Part shown: positions 1-8,281 of the stretch, piece after piece | Numbering within the stretch: position 1 is the stretch's first letter | Layout: every line of letters begins with the position of its first letter | DNA from: an uncultured Prevotella sp. | GTDB taxonomy: Bacteria; Bacteroidota; Bacteroidia; Bacteroidales; Bacteroidaceae | Length of the DNA stretch: 31,160 nucleotides | Direction: 5' to 3' | Assembly (NCBI GenBank): GCA_900548195.1 | Contig: URJQ01000014.1 | Coordinates: 1-31,160 of the forward strand | Program-made: the position numbers and the translations under genes | Notes under the pieces: model-generated | What the model saw: only the letters and a program-made list of their open reading frames with translations | Database searches by the model: none | Told to the model about the DNA's origin: nothing

Positions 1-98
1 AGGACGTAGATGCGCACAAGAGAGTATAGATATTATAATAATGAAAAACAATTATAATTATCTATTCATTATCAAAATAATTTTGATTACCTACTTAT
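1..98. repeat. 98-bp dispersed repeat, copy 1
   Basis: This stretch matches 9180-9277 in the same orientation at 96 of 98 positions; I found differences only at 44 (a/t) and 88 (t/c). It lies just past the 3' end of purD and touches the window edge, so the repeat may extend further left. Inside it, an imperfect AT-rich stem (about 29-40 against 52-63) could fold. The plus strand contains TAATTTTG (78-85), which fits the Bacteroidota -7 consensus TAnnTTTG, but no TTTG -33 box sits at the right distance. It is not coding. Function unknown. Confidence 0.85.
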
Positions 99-106
99 AG
101 TTTTAT

Positions 107-1378
107 TTACAGGTCTTTGCCGATGTCGCGTCTGAAGTATTTATCGGTAAAGATAATCTTCTGAGCCTCATCGAATGACTTTCTGAGAGCCTCATCCTTA
201 TCCTTTCCGTAGGAACTAACAGCGATAACGCGTCCGCCATTTGTCACTACCTGACCGTCTTTGAGCGCTGTTCCGGAATGGAATACTATGCTTCCATCGA
301 CATTTTCGATGCCTGTGATAGGATAACCTTTCTTGTAATCCTGTGGATAACCGCCACTTACGAGCATTACGCACACTGCGGCACGCTCATCAAACTCAAT
401 CTTTCTCTCGTCGAGATTGCCTTCTGCGACGCCTTCAAAGAGGTCAACGATGTCACTCTTGAGACGAAGCATCACGCTCTCTGTCTCTGGATCACCCATA
501 CGGCAATTATATTCTATCACCATTGGTTCACCCTTCACATTGATAAGGCCGAAGAAGATGAATCCCTTATAGTCGATATTCTCCTCAGCAAGTCCTTCCA
601 CTGTAGGACGGATGATGCGGTCTTCCACCTTCTTCATCCACTCTTTAGTAGCGAAAGGTACAGGTGTTACGCTGCCCATACCGCCAGTATTGAGACCTGT
701 ATCGCCTTCTCCGATGCGCTTATAGTCCTTTGCTTCTGGAAGAATCTTATAGTTCTTGCCGTCTGTAAGCACAAAGACAGAGCACTCAATGCCTGAGAGG
801 AACTCCTCGATAACTACGCGACTGGAAGCGTTTCCAAACATACCTCCGAGCATTTCCTTCAGTTCCTTCTTAGCTTCTTCGAGGGTGTCGAGGATGAGAA
901 CGCCCTTACCAGCGCAGAGTCCGTCTGCCTTGAGGACGTAAGGTGCCTCCAGTGTCTCAAGGAATTTCAGTCCTTCCTCCAGATGCTCACCGTCGAAGGT
1001 CTCATAAGCAGCTGTAGGGATGCTGTGACGCTTCATGAAAGCTTTGGCAAAATCTTTGGAACCTTCCAGCACGGCGCCTACCTTTGACGGACCGATAACA
1101 GGGACAGAGCATGTGCGAGCATCATTCTTCAGGTCATCATAAATGCCTTTCACGAGCGGATCCTCAGGACCTACCACTACCATATCCACTTTATTATCAG
1201 CAATAAAACACTTAATTGCCTCAAAGTCATCAGCCTTCATTGCCACGTTCTCGCCGCAATCAGCCGTTCCTGCATTACCGGGAGCAATGAAAAGATTGTC
1301 ACATTTCGGACTTTGAGCTATCTTCCAAGCGAGAGCATGCTCACGTCCACCGCTTCCAAGTAATAAAATCTTTGCCAT
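107..1378 (-). CDS. purD: Phosphoribosylamine--glycine ligase (GAR synthetase)
   Basis: PurD catalyses the ATP-dependent joining of glycine to 5-phosphoribosylamine, the second step of de novo purine synthesis, in the cytoplasm. The 423-aa length is typical. The N-terminus shows the family signature LLLGSGGREHALAWK followed by APGNAGT. The ATP-grasp core carries VLKADGLCAGKGV near residue 150 and NTGGMGSVTPVP, and the metal/ATP site appears as EYNCRMGDPETE near residue 290. That last motif has Cys where Val is usual, a conservative oddity. The ATG start gives the signature at the normal distance. It is transcribed in the same direction as the upstream peptidase gene but separated from it by 186 bp, so it may have its own promoter; I saw no clear TAnnTTTG box or purine riboswitch there. 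Confidence 0.97.
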   Translation of the reverse strand: MAKILLLGSGGREHALAWKIAQSPKCDNLFIAPGNAGTADCGENVAMKADDFEAIKCFIADNKVDMVVVGPEDPLVKGIYDDLKNDARTCSVPVIGPSKVGAVLEGSKDFAKAFMKRHSIPTAAYETFDGEHLEEGLKFLETLEAPYVLKADGLCAGKGVLILDTLEEAKKELKEMLGGMFGNASSRVVIEEFLSGIECSVFVLTDGKNYKILPEAKDYKRIGEGDTGLNTGGMGSVTPVPFATKEWMKKVEDRIIRPTVEGLAEENIDYKGFIFFGLINVKGEPMVIEYNCRMGDPETESVMLRLKSDIVDLFEGVAEGNLDERKIEFDERAAVCVMLVSGGYPQDYKKGYPITGIENVDGSIVFHSGTALKDGQVVTNGGRVIAVSSYGKDKDEALRKSFDEAQKIIFTDKYFRRDIGKDL

Positions 1379-1564
1379 AATCTAATTGAGTTTGTTGTTT
1401 TTATATATAGAACCAAGTTTCTGAAAACGACCATTTTGCCACATCACCGGCAGTCTTTCTGACTCTTGAAATGCAATGACTGACTGCAAGCCAGACACTG
1501 TTCAAGCTCATGTTTCCCCCGATGATGTGACAAAAGTCAGAATCCGAAAATCGAATTTTCAGAT

Positions 1565-3781
1565 TTATTTCTTGCCGATAGGCTTGAGATAATCCTCGAA
1601 GTAGCGTGTGATTCTCTCGTGGAGGTGTACGCTCTTGTGTCCTGCCATGTTGTGACCTTCACCTGGATAAGCGAAGAAATCAGGCTGAGTGCCAGCCTCG
1701 CTACAAGCATTGAGGAACATCAGCGCATGCTGTGGCACCACGGTAGGGTCATTCATACCAATGATAATCTGGAGACGTCCCTTGAGATTCTTAGCCTTAT
1801 CGAGCAGAGAGGTCTGCTTATATCCTTCTGGGTTTGTCTGAGGAGTATCCATATAGCGCTCGCCATACATCACCTCATACCATTTCCAGTCGATTACAGG
1901 ACCGCCAGCAACGCCTACCTTGAAGACGTCAGGATAGTTTGTCATCAGAGAGATTGTCATGAATCCGCCGAAGCTCCATCCATGCACGCCGAGTCTATCT
2001 GCATCTACGTAAGGGAGAGTCTTGAGGAAGTTGACGCCACACATCTGGTCTTTCATCTCTTCCTGACCGAGGTGACGGAATGTAGCCTGCTCAAACTCCT
2101 TACCACGGTTTTCTGATCCGCGGTTGTCCACGATGAATACGATGTAGCCCTTCTGAGCCATGTAAGTCTCCCAAGAGCGTGAAGCCCAATGCCAAGAGGC
2201 ATCTACATTGTGTGCATGAGGACCTCCATATACGTAAACCACTGTAGGGTACTTCTTTGTCTCATCGAAATCAGCAGGGCGAACCAAGCGATAGTAGAGG
2301 TCTGTCACGCCATCAGCAGCCTTGATAGTGCCGCTAAGGAACTGTGGTATCTTGTATCCCTTCCAAGGGTCAGCAGCAGTGAGGATATTCCAAGACTTCT
2401 TAGTCTGGGTATTGGTGAGCTCCATGTTGTGTGGAACAGTAGGCTCGGTGTAGTTATCTACGAAATAAAGTCCTGAAGCAGAGAGGGAAGCATTGTGTAC
2501 GCCACGTCCGTTGTCGAGGAGAGTGCGCTTGCCTGTCTCAATGTTTACTGCATAGACATTCATCTGAAGAGGATTAGCCTCATTGCTAAGGATAATCACA
2601 GACTTTGTCTTCTTGCAGAAACCGAAGATTTCTCTTACTACAAACTGCCCCTTAGTAATCTGCTTGAGCATCTTGCCTTCGGTGTTCATGAGATAGAGGT
2701 GCATATATCCGTCCTTCTGGCTCCAGAGGATAAACTTGCTGTTGTCCCATGGGAGGAAAGAAATAGGATGCTGTGGCTCTACATATTTCTTGTCGCTCTC
2801 TTCGTAGAGTGTGCGCATTTTCTCACCCGTAGTAGCTGAATACTGGTCGAGAGTAGCGTGGTTCTGGTCGCGGTTCACCTCAAAGAGATAGATTGACTTG
2901 CCGTCAGGAGCCCACTCTATGTTAGTGAAATAGCGGTCAGTAGGGTCACCTACCTTGAGATAAATAGGCTTTGCGTCAGCACCAGCATTGATGTCATACA
3001 CTCCTACTGTCACCTTGTGGCTTTTCATGCCTGCCATAGGATATTTATCTGGAGCATACTGAGCGCAGCGCTGGAAGAGGTCCACCTGTGGATAGTCTGT
3101 CACCATGCTCTGGTCCATGCGGTAGAAGGCAATCTTCTGTCCGTCAGGTGACCAGTAAGTGCCTTTCTTTATGCCAAATTCATCGCGGTGAACTGCCTTA
3201 CCATATACGATTTCACGGCTTCCGTCGTGATTGGAGAGTTCCTTTGTGGTGCCATCTGCAAAGGTGAGATAGAGGTTATCATCCTTGAGCATCACGTCAG
3301 CACGGCTCTTTTCATTCCACTCCAACGAACCTCTACGGTCCTGGCTCCACACCAATTTCTTGGCTTTGAAGTCCACGAGAATACGGTTCTTTCCGCTTGG
3401 CAGAAGAACTAATGGCTTGTCTGCGTATGGGAAACGGCTGTAGAGCAGTGACTTTACCTCGTCTTTGCCTGACAGATTTGCCCAAGCATTGATCTCATTG
3501 AGGGTGAAAAGCTGCTTTTGGGTGCCTTTCACCTTATTTATAATAGAGACAGACTCCACCTCCTGGCGAATGAGTTCGTCGCCCCACCATGTGAGATAGC
3601 GGGTCTCAGCACGCATATTCCAGAAGTTTGTGCCGCCAAAGTTGAGGTCTTCGAGCGTAAAGAGCTTCTCATTATTCACCTGTCGGCTGTCTGCTGCAGA
3701 GCCGGCTCCTGCATTTTGCGCCATAATCATACCTGGTGTACAGAGCATAAGAGTGGCCAATAAAGTTTTAATCTTCTTCAT
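1565..3781 (-). CDS. ptpA: S9 family serine peptidase, prolyl tripeptidyl peptidase-like
   Basis: A 738-aa secreted or periplasmic peptidase that probably releases Xaa-Xaa-Pro tripeptides from peptide N-termini. The chosen ATG (3781) opens with a signal peptide (MKKIKTLLATLMLCTPGMIMA); the open frame runs further upstream, but that part only shadows the methyltransferase gene. An eight-bladed DPPIV_N propeller occupies the first ~480 residues and an alpha/beta hydrolase the rest. The triad reads S603 (GWSFGG), D678 (MNDPTV) and H710 (GEGHNM), the spacing of the S9B family and, from memory, the numbering of Porphyromonas gingivalis PtpA. The motif HRDEFG (E201) replaces the double-Glu motif of DPP IV, which favours tripeptidyl activity. 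Its start overlaps the upstream stop by 14 bp, so translational coupling is likely. Confidence 0.88.
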   Translation of the reverse strand: MKKIKTLLATLMLCTPGMIMAQNAGAGSAADSRQVNNEKLFTLEDLNFGGTNFWNMRAETRYLTWWGDELIRQEVESVSIINKVKGTQKQLFTLNEINAWANLSGKDEVKSLLYSRFPYADKPLVLLPSGKNRILVDFKAKKLVWSQDRRGSLEWNEKSRADVMLKDDNLYLTFADGTTKELSNHDGSREIVYGKAVHRDEFGIKKGTYWSPDGQKIAFYRMDQSMVTDYPQVDLFQRCAQYAPDKYPMAGMKSHKVTVGVYDINAGADAKPIYLKVGDPTDRYFTNIEWAPDGKSIYLFEVNRDQNHATLDQYSATTGEKMRTLYEESDKKYVEPQHPISFLPWDNSKFILWSQKDGYMHLYLMNTEGKMLKQITKGQFVVREIFGFCKKTKSVIILSNEANPLQMNVYAVNIETGKRTLLDNGRGVHNASLSASGLYFVDNYTEPTVPHNMELTNTQTKKSWNILTAADPWKGYKIPQFLSGTIKAADGVTDLYYRLVRPADFDETKKYPTVVYVYGGPHAHNVDASWHWASRSWETYMAQKGYIVFIVDNRGSENRGKEFEQATFRHLGQEEMKDQMCGVNFLKTLPYVDADRLGVHGWSFGGFMTISLMTNYPDVFKVGVAGGPVIDWKWYEVMYGERYMDTPQTNPEGYKQTSLLDKAKNLKGRLQIIIGMNDPTVVPQHALMFLNACSEAGTQPDFFAYPGEGHNMAGHKSVHLHERITRYFEDYLKPIGKK

Positions 3782-5321
3782 TATCACGGTAATTAGATTT
3801 GTATTTTCCATCGCGCTTACCGCCCTTGCCACCGAAAGGCTTTCCTCCACGGCCTCCGTCGCGCTTGCCATACGGCTTTCTGTCGCCACGGTCAGAGCGG
3901 TCATATTTCTTGTCGCCACGGTCAAAGCGTCTGTCGCCACGGTCGAAACGCTTGTCGCCACGACCTTCCTTATCATCACGTGAGAAGCGTTTGCGCTCAT
4001 TATCCTTGCGCTCTGCCTCTCTGCGACGCTCCAATGAGAGGAATTTGAATGAGCGGATGTCCTGCTCATTGTTTTCTTCTTCTTCGTCAATGCGCTTCTT
4101 AAACTCACGATTCTTGCGAAAGCGGTGCTTCTCTGCCATCTGACGCTTCTCTTCTTCGGTCTTCACTACGCCACCTTCTGCACGGAAATCCTTATAACTG
4201 CCGTCGAAAAGGCTATACTTGCGGAATTCACACTCCAGCGAACCGTTGTACAAAGGCACCTTGATGCTTGGCTTGAGACGTATCTGCTCGAAGCACTCCT
4301 GACGATAACTGAGAATCCATGCCTCATTATCCTTGAAGTTCTTCTTCAGTTTGTCGCCAATCATCTTATAGAAAGCGAGCAGGTTTGGAGTAGAGATACG
4401 CTCTCCGTATGGTGGGTTTGTCACCATGATAGCCTTCTCAGGATGTCCTTTGAAGTCGTTGAAATCAGCCTGCTCGATGCTTACCTCATTGGTAAGACCT
4501 GCTGCACGCACATTGATAGCGGCTGTATTAACTGCCTTCATGTCAATGTCGTAGCCATAGATGGTATGCTCAAACTCGCGCTCCTTTGAGTCATCATTAT
4601 AGATTTCATCAAAGAGGTCAGCGTCAAAGTCTGGCCATTTCTCGAAAGCGAACTCCTTACGGAATACGCCTGGAGAGATATTGCGTGCTATGAGAGCCGC
4701 CTCGATAACGATGGTGCCTGAACCACACATTGGGTCAATAAGGTCACACTCGCCCTTCCAGCCTGTCATGAGTATCATTCCGGCAGCAAGTACCTCATTG
4801 AGAGGTGCTTCGACACTCTCCTGACGGTAGCCTCTACGATGCAGTGACTCACCACTTGAGTCGAGCGAAACGGTAGCCTCACCCTCTGAGATATGGATGT
4901 TGATGCGGATATCCGGACTGGTCACAGAGATATTAGGGCGCGTTCCGGTCTTCTCGCGAAACTGATCCACGATGGCATCCTTCACCTTATAGGTGACGAA
5001 GCGGGAGTTGCGGAAATCATCCGAATAGACTACGGAATCGACGGAGAATGTCTTTCCCTCGCCGATGTACTCGCTCCAGTCGATATTCTGCACCTGATCA
5101 TATACCTCCTCTGCCGATGTTGCCGCGAATGAAGCTATCGGCTTGAGGATACGTATTGCAGTGTGCAACTGGAAGTTAGCACGATACATCATCTCCTTGT
5201 CACCGGTGAAACTCACCATTCGGCGACCTTTCTCTACATTGTTGGCTCCCAGTTCGGTCAGTTCCTGTGCCAATACATCTTCCAGACCCATGAAGGTCTT
5301 GGCTATCATTTTAAATTCCAT
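3768..5321 (-). CDS. THUMP-domain class I SAM-dependent RNA methyltransferase (RlmL N-half-like) with RG/RD-rich tail
   Basis: A predicted guanosine N2-methyltransferase acting on rRNA (the RlmL/YpsC family), 517 aa. A THUMP domain lies at about 45-150. The Rossmann-fold catalytic domain follows, with motif I DPMCGSGTIVIEAA (196-209) and the catalytic NPPYGER (302-308) typical of N2-guanine methylation. From about residue 385 the protein departs from the ordinary family: a charged helical stretch (385-445) and then a disordered tail (446-517) built of GDRRFDRGDKKYDR-like and GGRGGKPFGGKGG repeats, resembling RNA-helicase tails. It follows cysE by 23 bp and overlaps the peptidase gene, so the three are probably one transcript. 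Two in-frame ATGs exist (residues 1 and 5); the first was kept. The rRNA target cannot be read from the sequence. Confidence 0.88.
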   Translation of the reverse strand: MEFKMIAKTFMGLEDVLAQELTELGANNVEKGRRMVSFTGDKEMMYRANFQLHTAIRILKPIASFAATSAEEVYDQVQNIDWSEYIGEGKTFSVDSVVYSDDFRNSRFVTYKVKDAIVDQFREKTGTRPNISVTSPDIRINIHISEGEATVSLDSSGESLHRRGYRQESVEAPLNEVLAAGMILMTGWKGECDLIDPMCGSGTIVIEAALIARNISPGVFRKEFAFEKWPDFDADLFDEIYNDDSKEREFEHTIYGYDIDMKAVNTAAINVRAAGLTNEVSIEQADFNDFKGHPEKAIMVTNPPYGERISTPNLLAFYKMIGDKLKKNFKDNEAWILSYRQECFEQIRLKPSIKVPLYNGSLECEFRKYSLFDGSYKDFRAEGGVVKTEEEKRQMAEKHRFRKNREFKKRIDEEEENNEQDIRSFKFLSLERRREAERKDNERKRFSRDDKEGRGDKRFDRGDRRFDRGDKKYDRSDRGDRKPYGKRDGGRGGKPFGGKGGKRDGKYKSNYRDNEED

Positions 5322-5344
5322 ATATGTTTTTTGGTTTCTTCTTT

Positions 5345-6244
5345 TTAGTCTCGTGAAGTCTTATATAGTTTCGATTCTGGCATCACATCCTCAGTAACCC
5401 ATACGCTGGCACCGATGACAGAGCCTTTTCCTATCGTAATTCTGCCCAGAATTGTGGCGTTGCTATACACCACTACGTCGTCTTCGAGTATCGGATGGCG
5501 CGCAATTCCCTTGATAGGGTTGCCATAAGCATCAAGTGGAAACGACAAGGCTCCGAGCGTTACGCCCTGATAGAGCTTCACATTGTCGCCTATGATGCAG
5601 GTAGCCCCTACCACCACACCTGTTCCGTGGTCGATAGTGAAATGATGTCCTATCGTGGCACCTGGATGAATGTCGATACCTGTCTCGGAATGAGCAAGTT
5701 CGGTAATCATCCTTGGGATGAGCGGCACGCCGAGAAGGTACAGTTCGTGCGCCACTCTATAATTGACGAGTGCCTTTATGACAGGATAACATGATATGAT
5801 CTCACCGAAACTTTCCGCCGCCGGATCGCCCGTATAGGCAGCCTCCACGTCCGTGGCAAGCACCGAACGTATCTGCGGAAGTCGCGAGATGAGTATGTTG
5901 GTGATTTCCTTTGCTTTAGCTCTTCTTACCTGCTTGGTCTGCTGTTCCTCTTCGTATTCGTCGGAGAAGCAAAGACCCGCAAGCACTTGGTCGCACAGTT
6001 TCTTGTGCAACTTCTCTATATCCACACCGATGTGGTAAGGCAATGTTCTCCTATTGACTGACGATTGACCGTAGTAACCCGGGAAGAGTATTCCTCTTGC
6101 TAATTGGATAATCTCGGACAGTACATCATTTGAAGGTAGCGGATTGCCCTCTTGGTGCTGATGAAACAAGCCTTTAAGTGACTCATCGGCTGACAGTTGT
6201 GACACTGTCTGTGTAAGTATGTGTGTTGTGCTGATTGGTGTCAT
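5345..6244 (-). CDS. cysE: Serine O-acetyltransferase
   Basis: CysE transfers acetyl from acetyl-CoA to L-serine, the first step of cysteine synthesis. From the ATG at 6244 it is 299 aa; an upstream TTG (6259) would add five residues but is less likely. A helical N-terminal domain (to about 185) is followed by left-handed beta-helix hexapeptide repeats (ETGIDIHPGATIG, GTGVVVGATCIIGDNVKLYQGVTLG). The catalytic pair corresponds to D205-H206 (TIDHGTG), with H250 (ARHP) matching the third active-site histidine of the family. It appears to be the first gene of a three-gene minus-strand operon with the methyltransferase and peptidase, and a -7 promoter box lies just upstream. The C-terminus (SKLYKTSRD) is short, so feedback inhibition cannot be judged. 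Confidence 0.95.
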   Translation of the reverse strand: MTPISTTHILTQTVSQLSADESLKGLFHQHQEGNPLPSNDVLSEIIQLARGILFPGYYGQSSVNRRTLPYHIGVDIEKLHKKLCDQVLAGLCFSDEYEEEQQTKQVRRAKAKEITNILISRLPQIRSVLATDVEAAYTGDPAAESFGEIISCYPVIKALVNYRVAHELYLLGVPLIPRMITELAHSETGIDIHPGATIGHHFTIDHGTGVVVGATCIIGDNVKLYQGVTLGALSFPLDAYGNPIKGIARHPILEDDVVVYSNATILGRITIGKGSVIGASVWVTEDVMPESKLYKTSRD

Positions 6245-6271
6245 TGAAATACAAATCAATTTTTCAGGTTA

Positions 6272-6279
6272 CAAAGGTA
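6272..6279 (-). promoter_or_regulatory. Bacteroidota -7 promoter box for cysE
   Basis: On the minus strand these bases read TACCTTTG, an exact match to TAnnTTTG. The box lies 27 bases upstream of the cysE ATG, giving a short 5' leader. No perfect TTTG -33 element is seen at 19-21 bp. Confidence 0.6.
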
Positions 6280-6557
6280 CAAAAATATATGAACACAAGA
6301 AAGCATTCAACCGAAAAAATAATTATTTTTCTAATTTATCATGATAATTTTATTATCAAACAGTAAAAACAGACCATTTTCTCAAACTTAAATATTGATT
6401 ACCAAGGCAAAGTACTTTCATTCTACGGAAGAAATGTGACATATCTTAAACAACATATTTTCCATATCGGAAAAATTGAACAGTTACAATTTAAAAGTAC
6501 GCCTTTCACGCCCCTTTTCCCATGCTTTTCCACAGCGATTTCACCGTTTTTCAAGGG

Positions 6558-6667
6558 TAAAAGCATAGTTATTACCTCCTAAAAGCTTAGTTATTACCTC
6601 CTAAAAGCATAGTTATTACACCCTAAAAGCATAGTTATTACACCCTAAAAGCTTAGCTTTCTCATCT
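6558..6667. repeat. 22-bp direct tandem repeat, five units
   Basis: Five head-to-tail units of exactly 22 bp start at 6558, 6580, 6602, 6624 and 6646. The core is TAAAAGCATAGTTATTAC followed by CTCC or ACCC; units 2 and 5 have AAGCTTAG instead of AAGCATAG, and unit 5 is diverged in its second half. There are no spacers. A related pair occurs at 16413-16456. Because 22 is not a multiple of three, this is unlikely to be coding. Confidence 0.88.
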
Positions 6668-7004
6668 TAATAGCTCAAAAATCACACTTTTACACCACTT
6701 TCTGAAAATCCACAAAAGTACACACTCCGAATTTGGCACCTTAGAGCCGTTCTGACGAGTTCAGCCCCATTTCTGGACAATCACCCCACCCCAACCTTTT
6801 TCGACGATGATTTTCACACCCCATTTTCAGTCGCGCCACCACCTTGTTTTAAGCTACGGAAAAATAGAACATTTATGTTTTTCACTTTCAAACAGAAACA
6901 TAGTTTTCACTTACTCTCAATAGTTTTCACATCAACAAATTGTCGAACGATTCAAATTTATTGAAAAAGCACATTTTTCCCCTATAGTAAAACAAAGAAA
7001 AAAT

Positions 7005-7187
7005 CCACTTGTTCCGTTTTTCAGTCACTATTTTCACCCACTTATTCCGTTTTTTTAACACCGTTTTTACCCACTTATTCCGATTTTTAGACGCTATTAT
7101 TACCCACTTATTCCGTTTTTTAGACACCGTTCTTGCCCACTTATTCCGATTTTTAGACGCTATTTTTACCCACTTATTCCGATTTTA
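7005..7187. repeat. 33-bp direct tandem repeat, five full units plus a partial
   Basis: Units of exactly 33 bp begin at 7005, 7038, 7071, 7104 and 7137, with a partial unit at 7170. The conserved half is CCACTTATTCCG followed by a T-run; the second half varies between GACGCTATT-like and ACACCGTT-like forms, roughly alternating. Since 33 is a multiple of three, both strands stay open through the array. On the minus strand it would encode an 11-residue repeat with RNKWV, but the only starts are GTG or TTG, so no gene is called. Confidence 0.88.
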
Positions 7188-7418
7188 TGCAGAAGAAAAG
7201 TCAGTCGTTTTGATAAATCGAGAACATATAATCTCATGCACGGACTGCCACTTGCTCTAACAGATTCTTACAAAGTAAGTCACTAAAAAGCATAAAGTGC
7301 TTCCACACTTCATCACAACAGCGTAAAAAACTTTTAACGCGAGCAAAAGCGAAACAGAAAATCAAGGTTCCACATCTATAAATTTAGTTAAATCCTCTCC
7401 TCTTTGATAATTTATTAT

Positions 7419-7426
7419 TATCTTTG
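7419..7426 (+). promoter_or_regulatory. Bacteroidota -7 promoter box for the nucleotidyltransferase gene
   Basis: TATCTTTG matches TAnnTTTG exactly and is followed by CA, as often seen in Bacteroidota promoters. The start codon is 34 bases downstream. The nearest TTTG (7403-7406) leaves only a 12-bp spacer, so the -33 element is not clear. Confidence 0.6.
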
Positions 7427-7460
7427 CATTGTATTTTTCAATAAATGATTTGGCAAAACA

Positions 7461-8192
7461 ATGAAATTCGCAATAATAGCAGCTGGCGAGGGCTCGCGAC
7501 TCGCAAATGAGGGAATCAACGCTCCAAAGCCACTCGTGGAAGTGGGGGGCGAAAAACTTATCGACAGACTTCTCCGCATCTTCACCGATTGTGGAACTTC
7601 TGAAATCGACGTTATATGCAATGACCTAACTCCGTATGTCGATGCTCATCTCACAGATATTGAGCAAAACGGACTCAACGGCAAGCACATTCCACTGAGA
7701 CATATCGTAAAGTCAACTCCAAGTTCGATGCACAGTTTCTTCGAGCTTTCTTCTCTCATTGGTGACGAACCTTTCGTGATGACAACGGTAGATACTATCT
7801 TCCGCGAAGAGGAATTTCGTGATTACATCCGCTTCTTTGACCAAGCTCTCGCCGAAGGCAAAGCGGAAGGCGTGATGGGAGTGACTGATTTCATCGATGA
7901 TGAGAAGCCTCTCTACGTGCGTACCGATGCCCAAAATACTATTACAGGCTTCCTTGATGCTGACGCTGACCATGAATGCCGATTTATTTCCGGCGGTATC
8001 TACGGACTTTCTGCCTCTGCCATCTGCACGCTCCGTCGCTGCATGGAAAGCGGACAAAGCCGTATGAGAAACTTCCAGCGCGGACTTATCGAGGACGGAC
8101 GCCACCTCCTCGCCTACCCTTTCTCTAAGGTGCTCGACATAGATCATGCTTCTGATATCGAGAAAGCGGAGCAACTCATGCATAATGCATAA
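7461..8192 (+). CDS. NTP transferase family protein (sugar-phosphate nucleotidyltransferase-like)
   Basis: A 243-aa GT-A fold nucleotidyltransferase, predicted to activate a phosphorylated sugar or alcohol with an NTP in the cytoplasm. The N-terminal signature is AAGEGSRL (7-14) followed by APKPL (21-25), which bind the nucleotide and phosphate. The metal-binding aspartate fits D111 in TTVDTIF, and a second acidic site (LDIDHASD) lies near the C-terminus. The substrate is not evident: the protein is shorter than RmlA or GlmU and has no left-handed helix domain. The last codons and stop are formed by a simple AT repeat that continues into the intergenic region. The downstream ATP-grasp gene on the same strand suggests a shared small-molecule pathway. 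Confidence 0.8.
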   Translation: MKFAIIAAGEGSRLANEGINAPKPLVEVGGEKLIDRLLRIFTDCGTSEIDVICNDLTPYVDAHLTDIEQNGLNGKHIPLRHIVKSTPSSMHSFFELSSLIGDEPFVMTTVDTIFREEEFRDYIRFFDQALAEGKAEGVMGVTDFIDDEKPLYVRTDAQNTITGFLDADADHECRFISGGIYGLSASAICTLRRCMESGQSRMRNFQRGLIEDGRHLLAYPFSKVLDIDHASDIEKAEQLMHNA

Positions 8193-8237
8193 TTCATAAT
8201 GCATAATTCATAATGCACAATGCATAATTCATAATTG
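8177..8237. repeat. AT-rich simple repeat (ATAATGCATAATTC type)
   Basis: A run of ATAATGCATAATTC-like and CATAATTCATAATG units overlaps the 3' end of the nucleotidyltransferase gene and fills the gap to the next gene. It is self-complementary in parts (ATGCAT, AATTC/GAATT), so the RNA could fold. The same sequence family forms the large inverted repeat at 15377-15462. Confidence 0.75.
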
Positions 8238-8281
8238 TTTTGTGCTTAATCCAAGACACTTACAGACTATCAAAAACTGTT

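Larger units (their letters stand above)
6280..7418. other. 1.1-kb AT-rich intergenic region with tandem repeats
   Basis: The gap between the divergent cysE and nucleotidyltransferase genes holds no convincing gene. The short open frames have no ATG start and follow the 33-bp array. It contains a 22-bp tandem array (6558-6667) and a 33-bp tandem array (7005-7187). The intervening stretches (6360-6555, 6670-7000, 7190-7400) are AT-rich and show no family I recognise. No tRNA-like fold was seen. Confidence 0.6.

Noticed and set aside
278..796. Long plus-strand open frame antisense to purD
   Set aside because: A frame shadow of a well-conserved gene with no recognisable protein features.
1379..1564. 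Purine riboswitch or terminator between the peptidase gene and purD
   Set aside because: Only a weak 6-bp AT stem near 1545 was seen and no conserved riboswitch core.
3782..4108. N-terminal extension of the peptidase gene
   Set aside because: This part lies wholly inside the methyltransferase tail in another frame; the signal peptide at 3781 marks the real start.
3799..4143. Arg/Ser/Pro-rich plus-strand open frame
   Set aside because: It is the complement of the RG/RD-repeat tail of the methyltransferase; the low-complexity DNA keeps it open.
6360..7000. Replication origin or DnaA-box cluster in the gene-free region
   Set aside because: Some TCCACA pieces occur, but I found no proper TTATCCACA boxes and no dnaA/dnaN neighbours.
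7005..7187. 33-bp array as a CRISPR
   Set aside because: Units abut with no unique spacers, the variable half recurs between units, and no cas genes are nearby.
6927..7260. Small repeat-protein genes on either strand of the 33-bp array
   Set aside because: Only GTG or TTG starts, no ribosome site, and the frames exist because the unit length is a multiple of three.
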